Shown one piece after another: positions 1 through 12,031 of a DNA stretch of 64,000 nucleotides (position 1 is its first letter; the number at the start of each line of letters is the position of its first letter). Below the pieces are notes generated by a model. It saw only the letters and a list, made by a program, of their open reading frames with translations. It was not told the origin of the DNA and ran no database searches. This DNA comes from Lonicera japonica (taxonomy: Eukaryota; Streptophyta; Magnoliopsida; Dipsacales; Caprifoliaceae): contig CM038467.1 in assembly GCA_021464415.1 (NCBI GenBank), positions 24,274,011 to 24,338,010 on the forward strand, written 5' to 3'. The position numbers and the translations under genes were made by a program.

Positions 1-245
1 TAGATAACTTTCTCCTTGATATTATGTTTTGGAAAGAAACTTTGTTTAAAAAAAAGTCATTATTTCCCTTCTCCTACAGTCCTTAGTGAGTAATGAGCCT
101 ATATTGGTGATACGGCTGATTGGTGTGGTTATGTTTCTATTTTCTACTCCTTGGTTGTGTATTCAATTTTGTTATGTATGAATGTTTTAAATCTTCTTCC
201 CTTTCAACTTGGTTTAGTAAAATTTACCATTTTGGGGGTTTGTAG

Positions 246-804
246 GATGTAGCACAACAAACCAGCAAGGTGATAGGAGGGGCCACGCCAATAGCATCAT
301 CAACAGTTGAAACCATTACATCAACAGATCCTGCTGTACTTGCAGGAAGTGGTGGTGCATTATTCCTTGCATATCTCCTTCCTCCTCATGTGTGGTCAAA
401 CATTTCTTTTAGCCTTCGTGGGTACAAAGGTGAATTGCCAGCTCACCTCCTCTTTCCAGTTTCTCGTTGTACTAAGTCGCTTCATTGTATCATAGGCATA
501 TTTTCACTTGTATTGCTTTGTTATTATGTCTTCTCTGTGTCTTATTAGTGTTGCATGGATCTAAGTGAAATATTGAAATACGTTAGAGATTTATTTATAA
601 GTACACACTTTGGTTAGACTGCTACTTTGTGAAGCATTTTGATTTTGTAAGTTATTGTCTAGGTGAGCTTACTCCTGCCCAAATGCTTGATCTCATGTAT
701 ACAAAGAATCACATTATGATTGATATTAGATTAGAGAAGGACAAGGAAAAGGCTGGTATTCCTCGCCTTCCCCCTGGTGCTAGAAGCAAACTGATTGCAA
801 TCCC
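246..804 (+). CDS. CAS: Calcium-sensing receptor, chloroplastic (CAS-like), two internal exons only
   Basis: Two exons, 246-429 and 663-804, join in frame across a GT/AG intron. The first encodes about 61 residues with a hydrophobic membrane segment (around LAGSGGALFLAYLLPP) followed by RGYKGE. The second continues with LTPAQMLDL and the start of a rhodanese-like domain (IDIR, EKDKEKAGIPRLP), and ends in a GTAAGT donor. From memory of the family, this order of one thylakoid membrane helix and a C-terminal rhodanese-like domain matches CAS, a thylakoid protein involved in calcium-dependent stomatal and photosynthetic responses. Earlier exons would lie left of the window. The expected following exons (rest of the rhodanese domain and the phosphorylated tail) were not found anywhere to the right, so the gene is probably cut off, perhaps by the CACTA insertion ending at 3720. 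A very long intron or an off-window rearrangement remains possible. Confidence 0.72.
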
Positions 805-2640
805 GTAAGTAAGATTTTCTCCTTTAGCCCCATTGATCTCCGATCCACACCAATATATATATATATATATATATCCCTGAAAAAATCGGAATTACTTGTA
901 TTCTCCTAAGCCCCAATAGTAATAGTTGTAATCTCCTACATTACTTGTAATCTACTAATAGCAGTAGATTTATATTTTCCAACACCCAGGGTTTTTCTTG
1001 TACTATTAGCAGTAAGCCAATAAATGCAATAATACATACATACACACAAACTTGCACATGTGCGCGTGAGTGCATACTTATGTAGAGCTATGCACAAATG
1101 TACATATGATGAACTACCAATACATACTCACTTTATAAAAGATACACACAGGTACAAGAACAAATGCAAAGTTATCAAGCATACACATAGTCAACTTTCT
1201 CATCACAGGCCCTATTTTTGGAACCTAACTGTGTTTCTTCCAGCAACCGCTGGACTCCAAATTTGTTTTGTAGTTTTTATGTCGAATAACTACATACTTC
1301 ATAAATTAGGATTATTGTAAATTTTCGTTGTTACTCGGTTAATAATTAGGATTGAAGTGTATCTGATGGGTTTAGATAGTGACCGGTGCCCAGTGTATTA
1401 TATGTTTATTTGAAAACTGATGAACTTGACCAAAGTTAGTTCCTTTTTTTTTCTTGGTTCTGAATTTTTAAACACTCCCATTTTCAGCAATTATGTATCC
1501 CTTTGTGTGTATCTATATTTGTCTAATTTACTTATAGAGTACATTCAGGGGCGGAGTGAGGAATTAGATTCGCAAGCAAAATAGCTACTATACATATAGA
1601 TCTGGCCGAGTACATTATTATTCCGTCTGCCTTAATTGTGGAATTTACGTTACTAGGTGCATGCATATAATTTTTTTCAGCATAAGTATTTTCCCACATT
1701 TCAAAATTCCAAATCACATGTCTATAATTATTTTGCAAGTCATGCATTTACAAAAAATATTCTTCATCTTTTTCAGAATCTTAAATTAGTTTGTGGATTC
1801 TTGTAATACTTTTTTATTTATGAGAAAAAGGATTTCGACGGTTCTTGTTTCCTTTTTCTTTCATAATAAGTGAACATGATGGCTTTATTTTTTGATTAAT
1901 GCTAGAGACCTTAATTAGGAGCTACAATTTCTTATGGACTAAAGTGTTTCTTTGTATAACTATATAAAAGAGGAATTTCTTTGAAATAGTTATTCTTGGT
2001 TTTTGCTACAATTGAGTGTTCTTGGCTACACCTATTGCTCACAATTGTACATTGCTATAGCAATAGACCCACCCTTGTTTCTCCCTTCCTTTTTTCTCTC
2101 AAATTTTATTATTTCTTCTGCTCGGGTGGTTTATTTGGAGCTTCAGGGAAAGGTCCTTTTTTCTGAGTGTTTATAGCATTTGCTCCATCGATCGGTTAAT
2201 CTTCCAACTCTCTTGTCTCAGGTATTTGACAAGGAAGCAAGAGAATTTAGTAACAAAGGAATAATTTAACAACTCTTGACATGTATACATGCAAACTAAA
2301 TAGAAAATATTAATGCTATAAGCAAATCTTATAAAGTACCTCTTCAACTACCCTCTCTTTGAGACGCTCAATGTACGTACTTCAATGCCTTGATTTCTGC
2401 ATTTGCATATCCCAATTCCCTATCTTCCTGCAAATGAAGACATTCATTTGTAGTAAAGGTAGGAAATTGAATAATTGAAGGTCGAATATCACCATTAAAT
2501 TAAGTTAGTAAACCCAATAGCCATCTTGATCAACCATTTATTTTGGGAAAAGATGTGATAATACATTAATTAATTCATACAAGTACATAACACTATAATT
2601 TTCTTTTCAATTTGGATTATGGTAGCTTTTTAGATTAATA
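805..2640. other. Gene-free stretch after the CAS-like exons
   Basis: This should hold the rest of the CAS-like gene but no matching exon is readable in any frame. It contains an AT dinucleotide run near 854-875, AT-rich filler, and near 1548 a short GGGGCGGAGTGAGGA motif that resembles the end of a plant hAT transposon, without a recognisable partner. Confidence 0.5.
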
Positions 2641-2886
2641 ATTGGGTGCGAGATTGGTGCTACGAGAAGGACGACGGTCTCCGGCACAGGAAGATCAAGT
2701 CGAAAGGTGCCTAAGGAGAGAGATGGAGCGCGGGTGCTTGCTTCTGAGTCGATCTTGGCGGAGCATCAGGTAGCGAAGGAGCACATTCGCCAGTTTGAAG
2801 GACAATATGCAAATATTCATGAGATCATGAGGCAGCGTAAGGAGACTCGTGAGGCGGAGACTAGTTCGAACATCGGTCAGAGGTGA
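2641..2886 (+). pseudogene. C-terminal relic of a CACTA-associated open reading frame
   Basis: The frame is open for 81 codons up to the TGA at 2884-2886 and is clearly richer in G and C than its surroundings. The product is charged (many R, E, Q) with a helical stretch around LAEHQVAKEHIRQFEGQY, as in C-terminal ends of plant transposon proteins that accompany En/Spm transposases. It lies 834 bases before a clear CACTA terminus and points toward it, so it is probably the last exon of that element's coding region. No start and no catalytic domain are present. A captured host exon is the alternative. Confidence 0.4.
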
Positions 2887-3205
2887 ACTTGTTTATTTAA
2901 CGAAATTTGTACTTTCGCGACTTTTGTAATTAGACTTGTATTTTTGTGAACAAATTTTCTATGTTATAAGTGAGCCACATTTAATGTTTGTATGTTGTTT
3001 GTAAATTATACATTTGTATATGTATTGACTTTTAATGTGAACACTTGTTGAAATTGTATTTGTTTGAATTACAAGTTTGGTTGTGAATTAGTTTGAATTA
3101 CAAGTTTGGTTGTGAATTGGTTTGAATTGCAAGTGTGAATTGATTTGAATTACAAGTTTGACAAACCTGCAGGCTGGTTGAATTGCACATTCTAGTTGAA
3201 TGGTG

Positions 3206-3720
3206 TTTTTCACTTAAGCGACTGACATAGCCAATGTTAGTGGCTTAAGTAAACTCACTTAGGCGACTGACAAATATTTGTTAGTCTCTTAAGTGACCAA
3301 CCTTAAGAGACTGACAAAGCCATTGTTTGTCGCTTAAGCTGGGTAATTTAAGAGACTTACAAAGCCTTATTAGTCTCTTAAGTGGGTTCACTTAAGCCAC
3401 TAACATTGGCTATGTTAGTTGCTTAAGTGACCGAGCTTAAGAGACTGCTAAAGTCATTATTAGTCGCTTAAGATGGCCTAGCTTAAGAGACTGACTTTTT
3501 CGTCAGTCGCCTAAGTCTTAAGCGACGGAGTTTGAGTTTGTTGCTTAAGAGTTTCCTAAGCGACGGACTCATATTTCTCAGTCGCTTAAGAGCTGTTGCC
3601 ACTCAGCTTAAGCGACTATACTTAAGTGACTGACAATTAGTCGCTTAAGACTTAAGAGACAGAGAAGAGGTCTTAAGCGACTAGTGGAGTCAGTCTCTTA
3701 AGATGATTTTTGGCCTAGTG
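3206..3720 (+). mobile_element. 3' end of a CACTA (En/Spm) transposon with subterminal repeats
   Basis: The right border reads TGGCCTAGTG, the inverted form of CACTAGGCCA, which is the hallmark CACTA terminus. Just inside it about 500 bases are packed with both orientations of a short motif, CTTAAG(C/A)GACTGAC and its complement, more than fifteen times. Such arrays bind the element-encoded TnpA-type protein in the family. TTA follows the border and would be the 3-bp target duplication. No CACTAGGCCA partner is visible to the left within the window, so the left end is missing or beyond position 1. Confidence 0.8.
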
Positions 3721-4866
3721 TTATATGTGAAAGCAAAATTTTTTTTATCATATATTAGTCATAAGATAAAATCTGATAAATCTCATAATATATTTATATA
3801 TATATACATATTTTATATTATATAAGTGGGTCTCACAAGAGATCTCTTAAAATACCCGAAGAAAATATCGTCTTACACATTATATAATAGTCAATATCAA
3901 TTAAACAAGATCTATTACCATCTTTTATTTATTTTACCGTGCCAGATGGCTAGGTTGTATACAATTAGATTAGTCTTATATACACATCAAGATGTAAAGT
4001 CAAAGATAAACCACTCATAACAATAATAGACACACAATAAACTCTTACACATTAATAATTTTGTTTGTAATTTAAATGCCATAACTTTAAATGAAAATTT
4101 TGAATTTTAATAAAATTTATATATTTAAAATCCACTAATCAATACCAATTAAACAAGATCCATCATGACTATATAGTTATGTATAAAATATCAAGAAAAG
4201 TTATTGAGTAATATTTAAGGTCGTACTTTATGTGTTTATACATTATTGGCCATCTCAGTATATATGTGTGTTCATGATACATCAGTCTAATTTTTTTGAG
4301 CATTTTATTTTTAAATCCTAATGATCGAAGAATTGGATTATTTTCACATTTAATTTGGCGTTGAATTTAATTTGTTAAAAAAAATATTTTATTAAGATTA
4401 GAGTAAGATCAAAAAATATGATTAAAAGTGCATCTAAAAAAAATTAAAACAAACAGTCATGTTTATTTTTAGTTTTTATGGTATGACCATTGAACATATG
4501 TTTAATTGTTCAATATAGACTTATTGAAGTTTGACGATTTAAAATTAGTTACACGTTATTCTTTTTTATCCTATTACTATATTTCATTTATTCCACCGTG
4601 TCGGATGTCACGAGTACACCGATCTACATATTTTGACATACCAACGCATATACATTTATATATATATATATATTCTATAAAAATTGATTAGGAAAAAAAT
4701 AAATAAAATAATTTCTAGACTTTCTCCCGCCTTAAAAATTCCTCATCTCACCCAAAAAAAAGGAAAAGACTCCTCATCAAACTAAAAAAGGGAAAGCCTA
4801 ATGTATTATCCCACTAAATAATTAAAAAATAAAATTGCCTTCGTTGCTGCGCTGCGCAGTTCTTTC

Positions 4867-4880
4867 AAACCCTAAACCCT
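4867..4880 (+). promoter_or_regulatory. Telo-box in an orphan promoter/5'-UTR-like patch
   Basis: AAACCCTAAACCCT is a double telo-box, common near the start of plant genes for translation and growth. It is followed by a pyrimidine-rich leader and, at 4963-4970, a CAG|GTTTAT that could be a leader intron donor. No coding exon follows that I can recognise, so this may be the remains of a displaced gene start. Confidence 0.35.
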
Positions 4881-5699
4881 CATGTTTCTTCCTCCTCTCT
4901 CATTACAGCAATGAATTAAATTGAAGAGTTTAGAAGTTCTTGATTGACTGAGTAACAATTACAGGTTTATCCATCTCTCATTTCTCTATAATTTTCCCTT
5001 TTCTTCATATTGATTGATTCACTCAATTTTTTTAGTACTTTGCTTTTTCTCCTTGTTTTTATTTAATAATACACATGAAAAAATCCCACAAATCTTGAAC
5101 CACAACAAACAAAAGGATTTAAAAAAAATACCCTGAATGAACAGGGCTCAAAACCAACGGGTAAACCAACCATGTAGCATCTGCGATTGGGTACGGGGGT
5201 AGCCGTTGTGGGGGAAAACCAACCGGCAATTGCAGATCTTGAGCTCTGTAATTGATGTGATTCCTATTAGTAACCCACTTAATCAATTAAATAGAACTTT
5301 GGTGAAGAAATTTGTCCTTTGAAGCTTTGATTTAGAATTAGTTTAATAAGCAGAGAGAGGCAAAATTTGAGAGAGAGAGAACACGGATCAAATCTGTTGC
5401 TATCTTGTTTTTTATTTTTTCAATTTGATAGTGATGTTGATGGTGGGTGGAAGCGAATGGTCAATTTGATGAGGCAACAGAAGAATGAAATGTGTGGTGT
5501 CTTTTTAATAATTGATTTGGGTTTTAGAGAGTGGTCAAACAGAGATTGAGATGTGTGGGAGATTCTAGAGAGAGAAGGAAGAGTAATAAAGAGAGAGAGA
5601 GAGAGTTGTAAATTTGATTTCAGTTCACAGAGAGATCGAAAAAGTGAGATTTGTATAGGTTTATTACTTTCTCTTTTTTATATTGCCATTATGTATGGT

Positions 5700-5850
5700 T
5701 AAATTTATATGTTGGGAAAGTAGAAGGCATAACTCTTTTTAAGTAGACAATAAATGTGAAACTACCTTTAATTGGCATTTGTATCTCGGCCTCTAAATTT
5801 ATATGTTGGAAAAGTAAAAGGCATAACTATTTTTAAATAGACATTTTATG
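5700..5850 (+). repeat. Direct repeat, two units 94 bp apart
   Basis: A block of about 55 bases beginning TAAATTTATATGTTGG starts at 5700 and again at 5794, with a few substitutions. It is a local tandem duplication with no coding content. Confidence 0.7.
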
Positions 5851-7992
5851 TTGTACTGTTATCTAATATAACATGATAAATTGTAATGACTACACTAACA
5901 TAAAGTACTAAAATTAATGTATAAAATTTAGAACCAATGAGATACATAATTTAAAAATTAGATAACAAGTATATTAATAATCTTAGAATGTCTTGATGTC
6001 CCTTTAGATAAATTTGTAATCTTACATATTACATTCTATGAATAAACTTTGAAATTATACAAATAATATATATATAAAGTCAAAGATATTCTATAATAGA
6101 ATAATAATATATACATTGTCTTAAAATAATATAGGCAATCTAGTGTAGTTAAATCTATTATTTATCCTTATTGAACAAGCTTTTGGTTTAGTATTTTCGA
6201 TATTCTAAATTTTGGAATTTTCTATAGTTAAATCTTAATTACATGATCTTTATGATAGGGGGCCAACAATTATTTGTCGGAGTAGAAATTACTTATAGTT
6301 TTGGAATTAGTATGCAAATAATGTAAAAGAACACATCAATAACGTCAATTAATGGAGATACTTTTAAAATTTTTCCATCAATTATAAAAACGTGCCCTAT
6401 CATCCACATGTAACAAGCTGAGGGACACACCAAATTAAATATAGTACTACAGCTCTTGTAAATAAGAGTTTAGATTAATTTTCCCACAGCTAGACAATTA
6501 CCCCTGTTGTCTAGAATTAGCATTTCATCTTTTCTGTTTTTGAAATGTCTCTAATTTAAAAGTAGAGAACCATTAATTTAAAAAAAAAACGACAGATGGT
6601 TCGATTGTTATTCGGTCATCTTTCTAACAGTACGTACCACTTAAAAAAACCTACATGGCCACTGCATAAACATACACAAAAGTTCACTAATAATGGAGAG
6701 AGAATTACTTAGTATACAAAAAATGTTCATTTGCACTCGCATACGAGCAGGCACCAACAGATTTAATTTATATGAGTCTCGAATTACAAATTGTAAAAAT
6801 CCGAAACGACCACCTAACACGTTTTGTTCGATACAGCAACAGAACTTTTTGGTATACTTAGCTAGGATTTTCGTGCACCTATGCCGAATAAGGTATCCTC
6901 AGTGCCATTCTTTGGTCTAGCCAAGGTCGATCTGCTTGGATCTGGATCGACGAAACCGTGCAGGAGAAATTGTTCTGCTTCTTAATCTGCAAGTTCTCTA
7001 GTCCAATTTATGCGTCTTGTTGGGCAACTACCTGCCCAATGAAATCCACAAACGAATATAGTCACACACTATTTGGGTTTTAACTTTTAACCAAAAATCT
7101 GGATATTGGCACTATCAGATTTTTCTCTGTTTTGATTTACCCTTTTCATTCTGCTGAGCACATATTTGTACTACTTCTTTTTCTCTCATTAATATAATAT
7201 ACTTCCTTTTCTATAAAAATATAAAATATATAATAAACAATCTCATGTGTGACCGAGAATCCTTTCTTTTCCTTACATAGCCATAGTTGCCTGAATCTTA
7301 CGGTTCATGATACGGTCTATACGAATTGTTACGATTCATTAAAAAATTCAATGATTCATACAGTTCAATTTATATTATTATTTATAGTACTGGAGCTCTT
7401 GGGTATTATATTTATGTGAGGCCTCCGTCATGATATAGTTTTTTATGACAATTCTTAAAAATTACAATACAACAGATGTTATATGTAGTGCTGGTAATTT
7501 TTTTTATTCCTCAAAAGAAAAAAAGATAATTAAAAAAAATTTAGTAAGGTTCAAATTTACAATTCTATTGATCAAACTTAATTTTAGAAGGCACTTTAAT
7601 TACCGTGTCTAATATTTGCTTGATGTTCTAGTTGTCTATAATATATTTAGTTCTTGAATTTTGGCCTCTTGCCTTTTTGATTTGATCTGCTTATGATTTC
7701 ATTTCCATTCCTTTAGTCATACATTGCTTTTCATAATAAAGTTTATTTTTCCTCAATGTTCTTTTAGAGAATAGTTGTATGTTTTCTCATACCATTTCTT
7801 ACAAAAAAAAATATGGGGATATGTGCAGCGTGAGGTGGAGTCGGATTTGTTATTAATTAATTATTTTGGTGCAATGCAGCAGGGAAATCAAAATTAGGTA
7901 CATATACAACTCTTTCCATTTTGTTTCTAGTTTACGTTTATTTTTCCCAGTACATTGATATGGGAGTGTATTATTTACTTTTCTAATTTGGT

Positions 7993-8320
7993 GACCTAGG
8001 TACATGTTTCCTTAAAACTGTGCCAATCAATTAATAATTAGGAAATAGTTCTTTCTAAGCAATTCTGGACAACTTAATAAATCGTGCTAAACTGGAATCA
8101 CTCAAAATAATATTTCTACATTTAGTTTTGAATTTTTGAACTTAAGTGTTAGTAAAGTTTCTTTTTTTTAACCTAGGTACTAGTTTACTTAAAACTATAC
8201 CAATCCATTAATAAATTTGAAATAGTTCATTCCAATCAAATTAAATAGACAACTTAATGAATCATAAGAAATAAGAATCACTTCTAAAAAATATTTCTAC
8301 ATTAATTTATGAATTTAATT
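7993..8320 (+). repeat. Tandem duplication upstream of the CACTA transposase
   Basis: Two diverged units of about 150 bases begin at about 7993 and 8171. Both contain ACCTAGGTAC, TTAAAACT, CCAATC and ATATTTCTACATT in the same order. They lie just before the transposase start and may belong to the 5' region of that element. Confidence 0.65.
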
Positions 8321-8396
8321 CTCTTTATCTGGTGTTGATTAAAAATGCTTGTTTTATCATTACCATAGATTTATTGGCAGCATAAATTGAAAGGAG

Positions 8397-11300
8397 ATGC
8401 CGATTGATAAATCTTGGATGCAATTAAGTAGATCAGACCCAAAGTATGATCAAGGAGTTACAGAGTTTCTTGATTACGCATATAGCCATGATAAGTGGGT
8501 AGAGGATGACATGATAATATGTCCATGCAAATATGTGGTTTAAATAGAGATAGACTTGTGCGGTCTGAAGTGCACTGGCATCTCTTTAGATATGGAATTA
8601 AACCACACTATACTTTCTGGAATTTGCATGGGGAGGGTGATGATGATAATAACGATGAAAGTGAGGATGATAGTAGTAGTGAGACGGATAAAAGTGTTGA
8701 TAATAGAGCAACCCCTATGGAGCTATGTGATGATATGCAAGATTTGATAGAAGAAATTTTTCCGCAAGATCCAAATGAAGATGCACAAAGATTTTACAAG
8801 TTGTTGGAAGAGGCGGAGACACCACTATATGAGGTTGCAAAAAATATTCCAACTTGTCATTTATTGTGAAGTTGATGCACATCAAGTGTAGCAATACTTG
8901 GAGCAATAAATCATTTAACATTTTGTTAGAACTGTTAAAAGATGCATTTCCTATGTGCGAAAAACTTCCAAAATCTAATTATAGTGCAAAGAAGATTGCT
9001 CAAGAACTTGGTCTTCATTATGAGAGAATTAACGCATGCAAGAATGACTATATAATTTATTATAAAGAATATGCAAATGAAACTGAATGTCCTGTATGTA
9101 AGTCCTCAAGATGGCAGACACAACGGGGCAAGGGCGACAGAAAGAAGCGAAAAAAGATTCCATGGAAGGTGTTGCGATATTTTCCTCTCACACCAAGACT
9201 TAAAAGGTTGTTTATGTCATCAAAGACATCATCAAGTATGAGGTGGCATTCGGAAGAACGTGTGAAATATGGTGAGTTAAGACATCCAGCGGACTTAAAG
9301 GCTTGGAAACATTTTGATCAAATTCATGAATCATTCAGTGCTGACCCCCGAAATGTACGACTTGCATTGGCAACTGATGGGTTCAATCCTTATAAGAATA
9401 TGAGTACAAGCCATAGTACTTGGCCAGTTCTTTTATTTCCATACAACCTTCCTCCACGGATGTGTATGAAAGAGCCTTATACTTTTATGAATTTACTTAT
9501 ACCAGGACCAAAGAGTCCTGGTAATGATATAGATGTGTATTTAAGGCCATTGATTGATGAATTGCAGACATTGTGGGAAACTGGTGTGGAGACTTATGAT
9601 ATATCTACCAAGCAAAATTTTCTGATGAGAGCTATTGTCATATGGACTATCAATGATTATCTTGCATACGTTAACCTCTCAGGTTGGAGTACGAAAGGAA
9701 AATTAGCATGTCCATGTTGTGCGTCAAATACTAATCATCGTAGGTTAAAGAATGGCTCAAAAGAATGTTATATGGCTCATCGTCGATTTTTACTAGCAGG
9801 CCATCCATGGCGTAAGCAAAAAAGGGATTTTGATAATACTGAGGAGAAAAGGCTTGCACCTGAGAGACCTTATGGTGATGCTGACATGAATGAGCTTGAC
9901 AAGTTGAGAAAAATAACGCATGGCAAGGCAGGGAAAAAACAGACTATATCTGGGTTTGGAAACCTTCATAATTGGAAGAAACATAGCATTTTTTTTCAAT
10001 TGCCTTACTGGAAAACGCTTTTGCTGCGCCACAATTTGGATGTTATGCATATTGAGAAAAATATTTTTGACAGTATCATTGGTACAATCATGAATATTGA
10101 TGGTAAAACAAAGGATGGTTTAAATGCTCGTCTTGATATGTTAGAAATGGGTATAAGGCCAAACTTACACCCAAGAGAAGAAGATGGAAAGGTAGTTTAT
10201 GACGCAGCCCCATTTACATTATCAGTTGAAGCTATTAAAGCCTTATGTCAATGGTTGATGAAACTAAAAGTCCCAGATGGATACTCTTCCAATATATCTC
10301 GTTGTGTGACTGCATCAGGCAGTAGTATTTCTGGGTTGAAAACTCATGATTGTCATATTTTTTTAGAGACATTGCTTTTATTTGTGGCACGAGAATTATT
10401 GCCTAAAGATCCACGGGAGGCTATAATCGAGGTTTGTAACTTTTTTAAAGAGTTATGTTCTAAAGTATTAAAGGCAGAGGATTTGGAACTTCTTGGAAAA
10501 AGTGTTTTCATAACTCTTTACAAGTTGGAAAAAGTATTCCCACCAGCATTTTTTGACATCATGGTTCATTTACCGATCCACTTAGCTTGGGAGGCAAAAA
10601 TCGCTGGTCCAGTACAATATAGATGGATGTATCCCATAGAAAAGTACTAAAGTTTGTCAATTAATTTTTTAATTTTAATTTTTATTGATTTAGAACCATT
10701 CTAATGATAATATTATGCATAGGTACTTACATAAGTTAAAGACTTATGTTCGTAATAAGGCTCGTCCAGAAGGGTTTATTGCGGAAGGCTACTTGGCAGA
10801 TGAATGTCTAATTTTTTGCTCACGCTATTTAAACCAAATTGAAACTAAATTTAATCGAGACGAAAGAAACTATGATGGGGGTCAAGAGGTAACTGACTGT
10901 TCTCAGTTATCTATTTTTTCAACACCTGGTCAAGCTTTAGGAAAAGGAGTATTCAAAGATTTAAGTAGCAAACTGCACAAGGTTGCCCACCATTTTGTGC
11001 TAACAAATTGTGAGGAGGCTCAACCCTTTGTGGAGTAAGTACATTACACTACCACTAAATACTTTTAACATACATATAGTAACTATATTAGTTTTAAAAC
11101 TATATTGCCTGTGCAGAGAGCATAAGAACATTCTTCGCATGCAACATGGTGATGATAATGTAGAGAAGTTGCATAACAAGGGTTTTGTCCATTGGTTTTA
11201 TGCAAGGGTAATGATGATTTGATTACTACAACTAATATTTTTTTTTAAATTACATCATAACACTTTTTTTTCTAATTGCATGTAGATTGAGCAATTATAT

Positions 11301-11841
11301 GACGATGGAAAAATGAGTGCTCCTATGATGTCTTTGGCCAATGGTCCTGAACTCAGAGCCAAACATTATCCAATTTACAATGTGCATGGATTTAGATTCC
11401 ATACATTATCTCGTGATGAGGCAAAAAAAACAAAATAATGGAGTTATGGTCAAAAGAGAGAACCAAATTGAGGGCGACTTACCATGGTATGAATCCATAA
11501 AAGACATTGTTGAGTTGTGGTATACAAAAAAGAATAGGGCTGTCTTGTTCAATTGTAATTAGTATAACACAACCACAGAACGGACTGGTTATAAAGTGGA
11601 TCGCTATGGGATTGTAAGTGTTAATACACGAGCCAAGCTGAATACTGATGAACCATTTGTGCTAGCTGACCATGCAACTCAAGTTTATTACATTCAGGAA
11701 ATCAAAAATAGTACTTGGAGTGTTGTGGTGGAAACAAAACCTAGAAATGTTTTTGAGATGCCTACAAATGAAGGGGAACCATTTCAAGAAGAAGAAACTC
11801 GGACACATGATAATCAAAATGAGGACGAAGATTTGGAATAA
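8397..11841 (+). pseudogene. CACTA TnpD-type transposase (Transposase_21 family), inactivated
   Basis: The protein starts with a transposase-associated zinc-binding domain (DKSWM near residue 5, CPC near residue 43), followed by a HWHLFRYGI-like segment, an acidic linker, a SNKSFNILLELLK region, a CPVC zinc finger, and the long Transposase_21 core (8854-10643) ending WMYPIEK. Further exons at 10723-11033 (RYLHKLK, RPEG, EGYLADECL), about 11117-11207 and 11285-11841 complete the usual order. It is broken by a stop at 8541 with a change of frame, a second frameshift near 8850, a frameshift in an A8 run near 11426, and a TAG at 11560-11562 where a Trp is expected. The exon junctions still have GT/AG borders. 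In life it would cut CACTA ends in the nucleus. The relic is old but complete in outline. Confidence 0.88.
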
Positions 11842-12031
11842 ATTGTTATAACAATTTTTCATATGATTTTGCTGTAATTAAATGTTATTCTGGATCTCTT
11901 CTTTATTTTTCAATTCAAGTTGCAATAAAATTTGTGTTATATATTTCTCTACTAACTTTACTTTGATCAAACTAAAAATCTTGATTGAGATAAAAAAATT
12001 ATTTAAGCTTCCATGAATGTGTGTTGTAGTT

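Larger units (their letters stand above)
3721..8396. other. Gene-free AT-rich stretch
   Basis: No convincing gene. It contains a promoter or 5'-UTR-like patch near 4840-4975, GA-rich runs around 5345-5610, a direct repeat at 5700-5850 and a tandem duplication at 7993-8320. Short open frames here are of random composition. Confidence 0.5.

Noticed and set aside
1548..2030. GGGGCGGAGTGAGGA as the left end of an hAT element
   Set aside because: No convincing inverted partner or 8-bp duplication could be found. Similar lone motifs near 15580 and 19340 were left out for the same reason.
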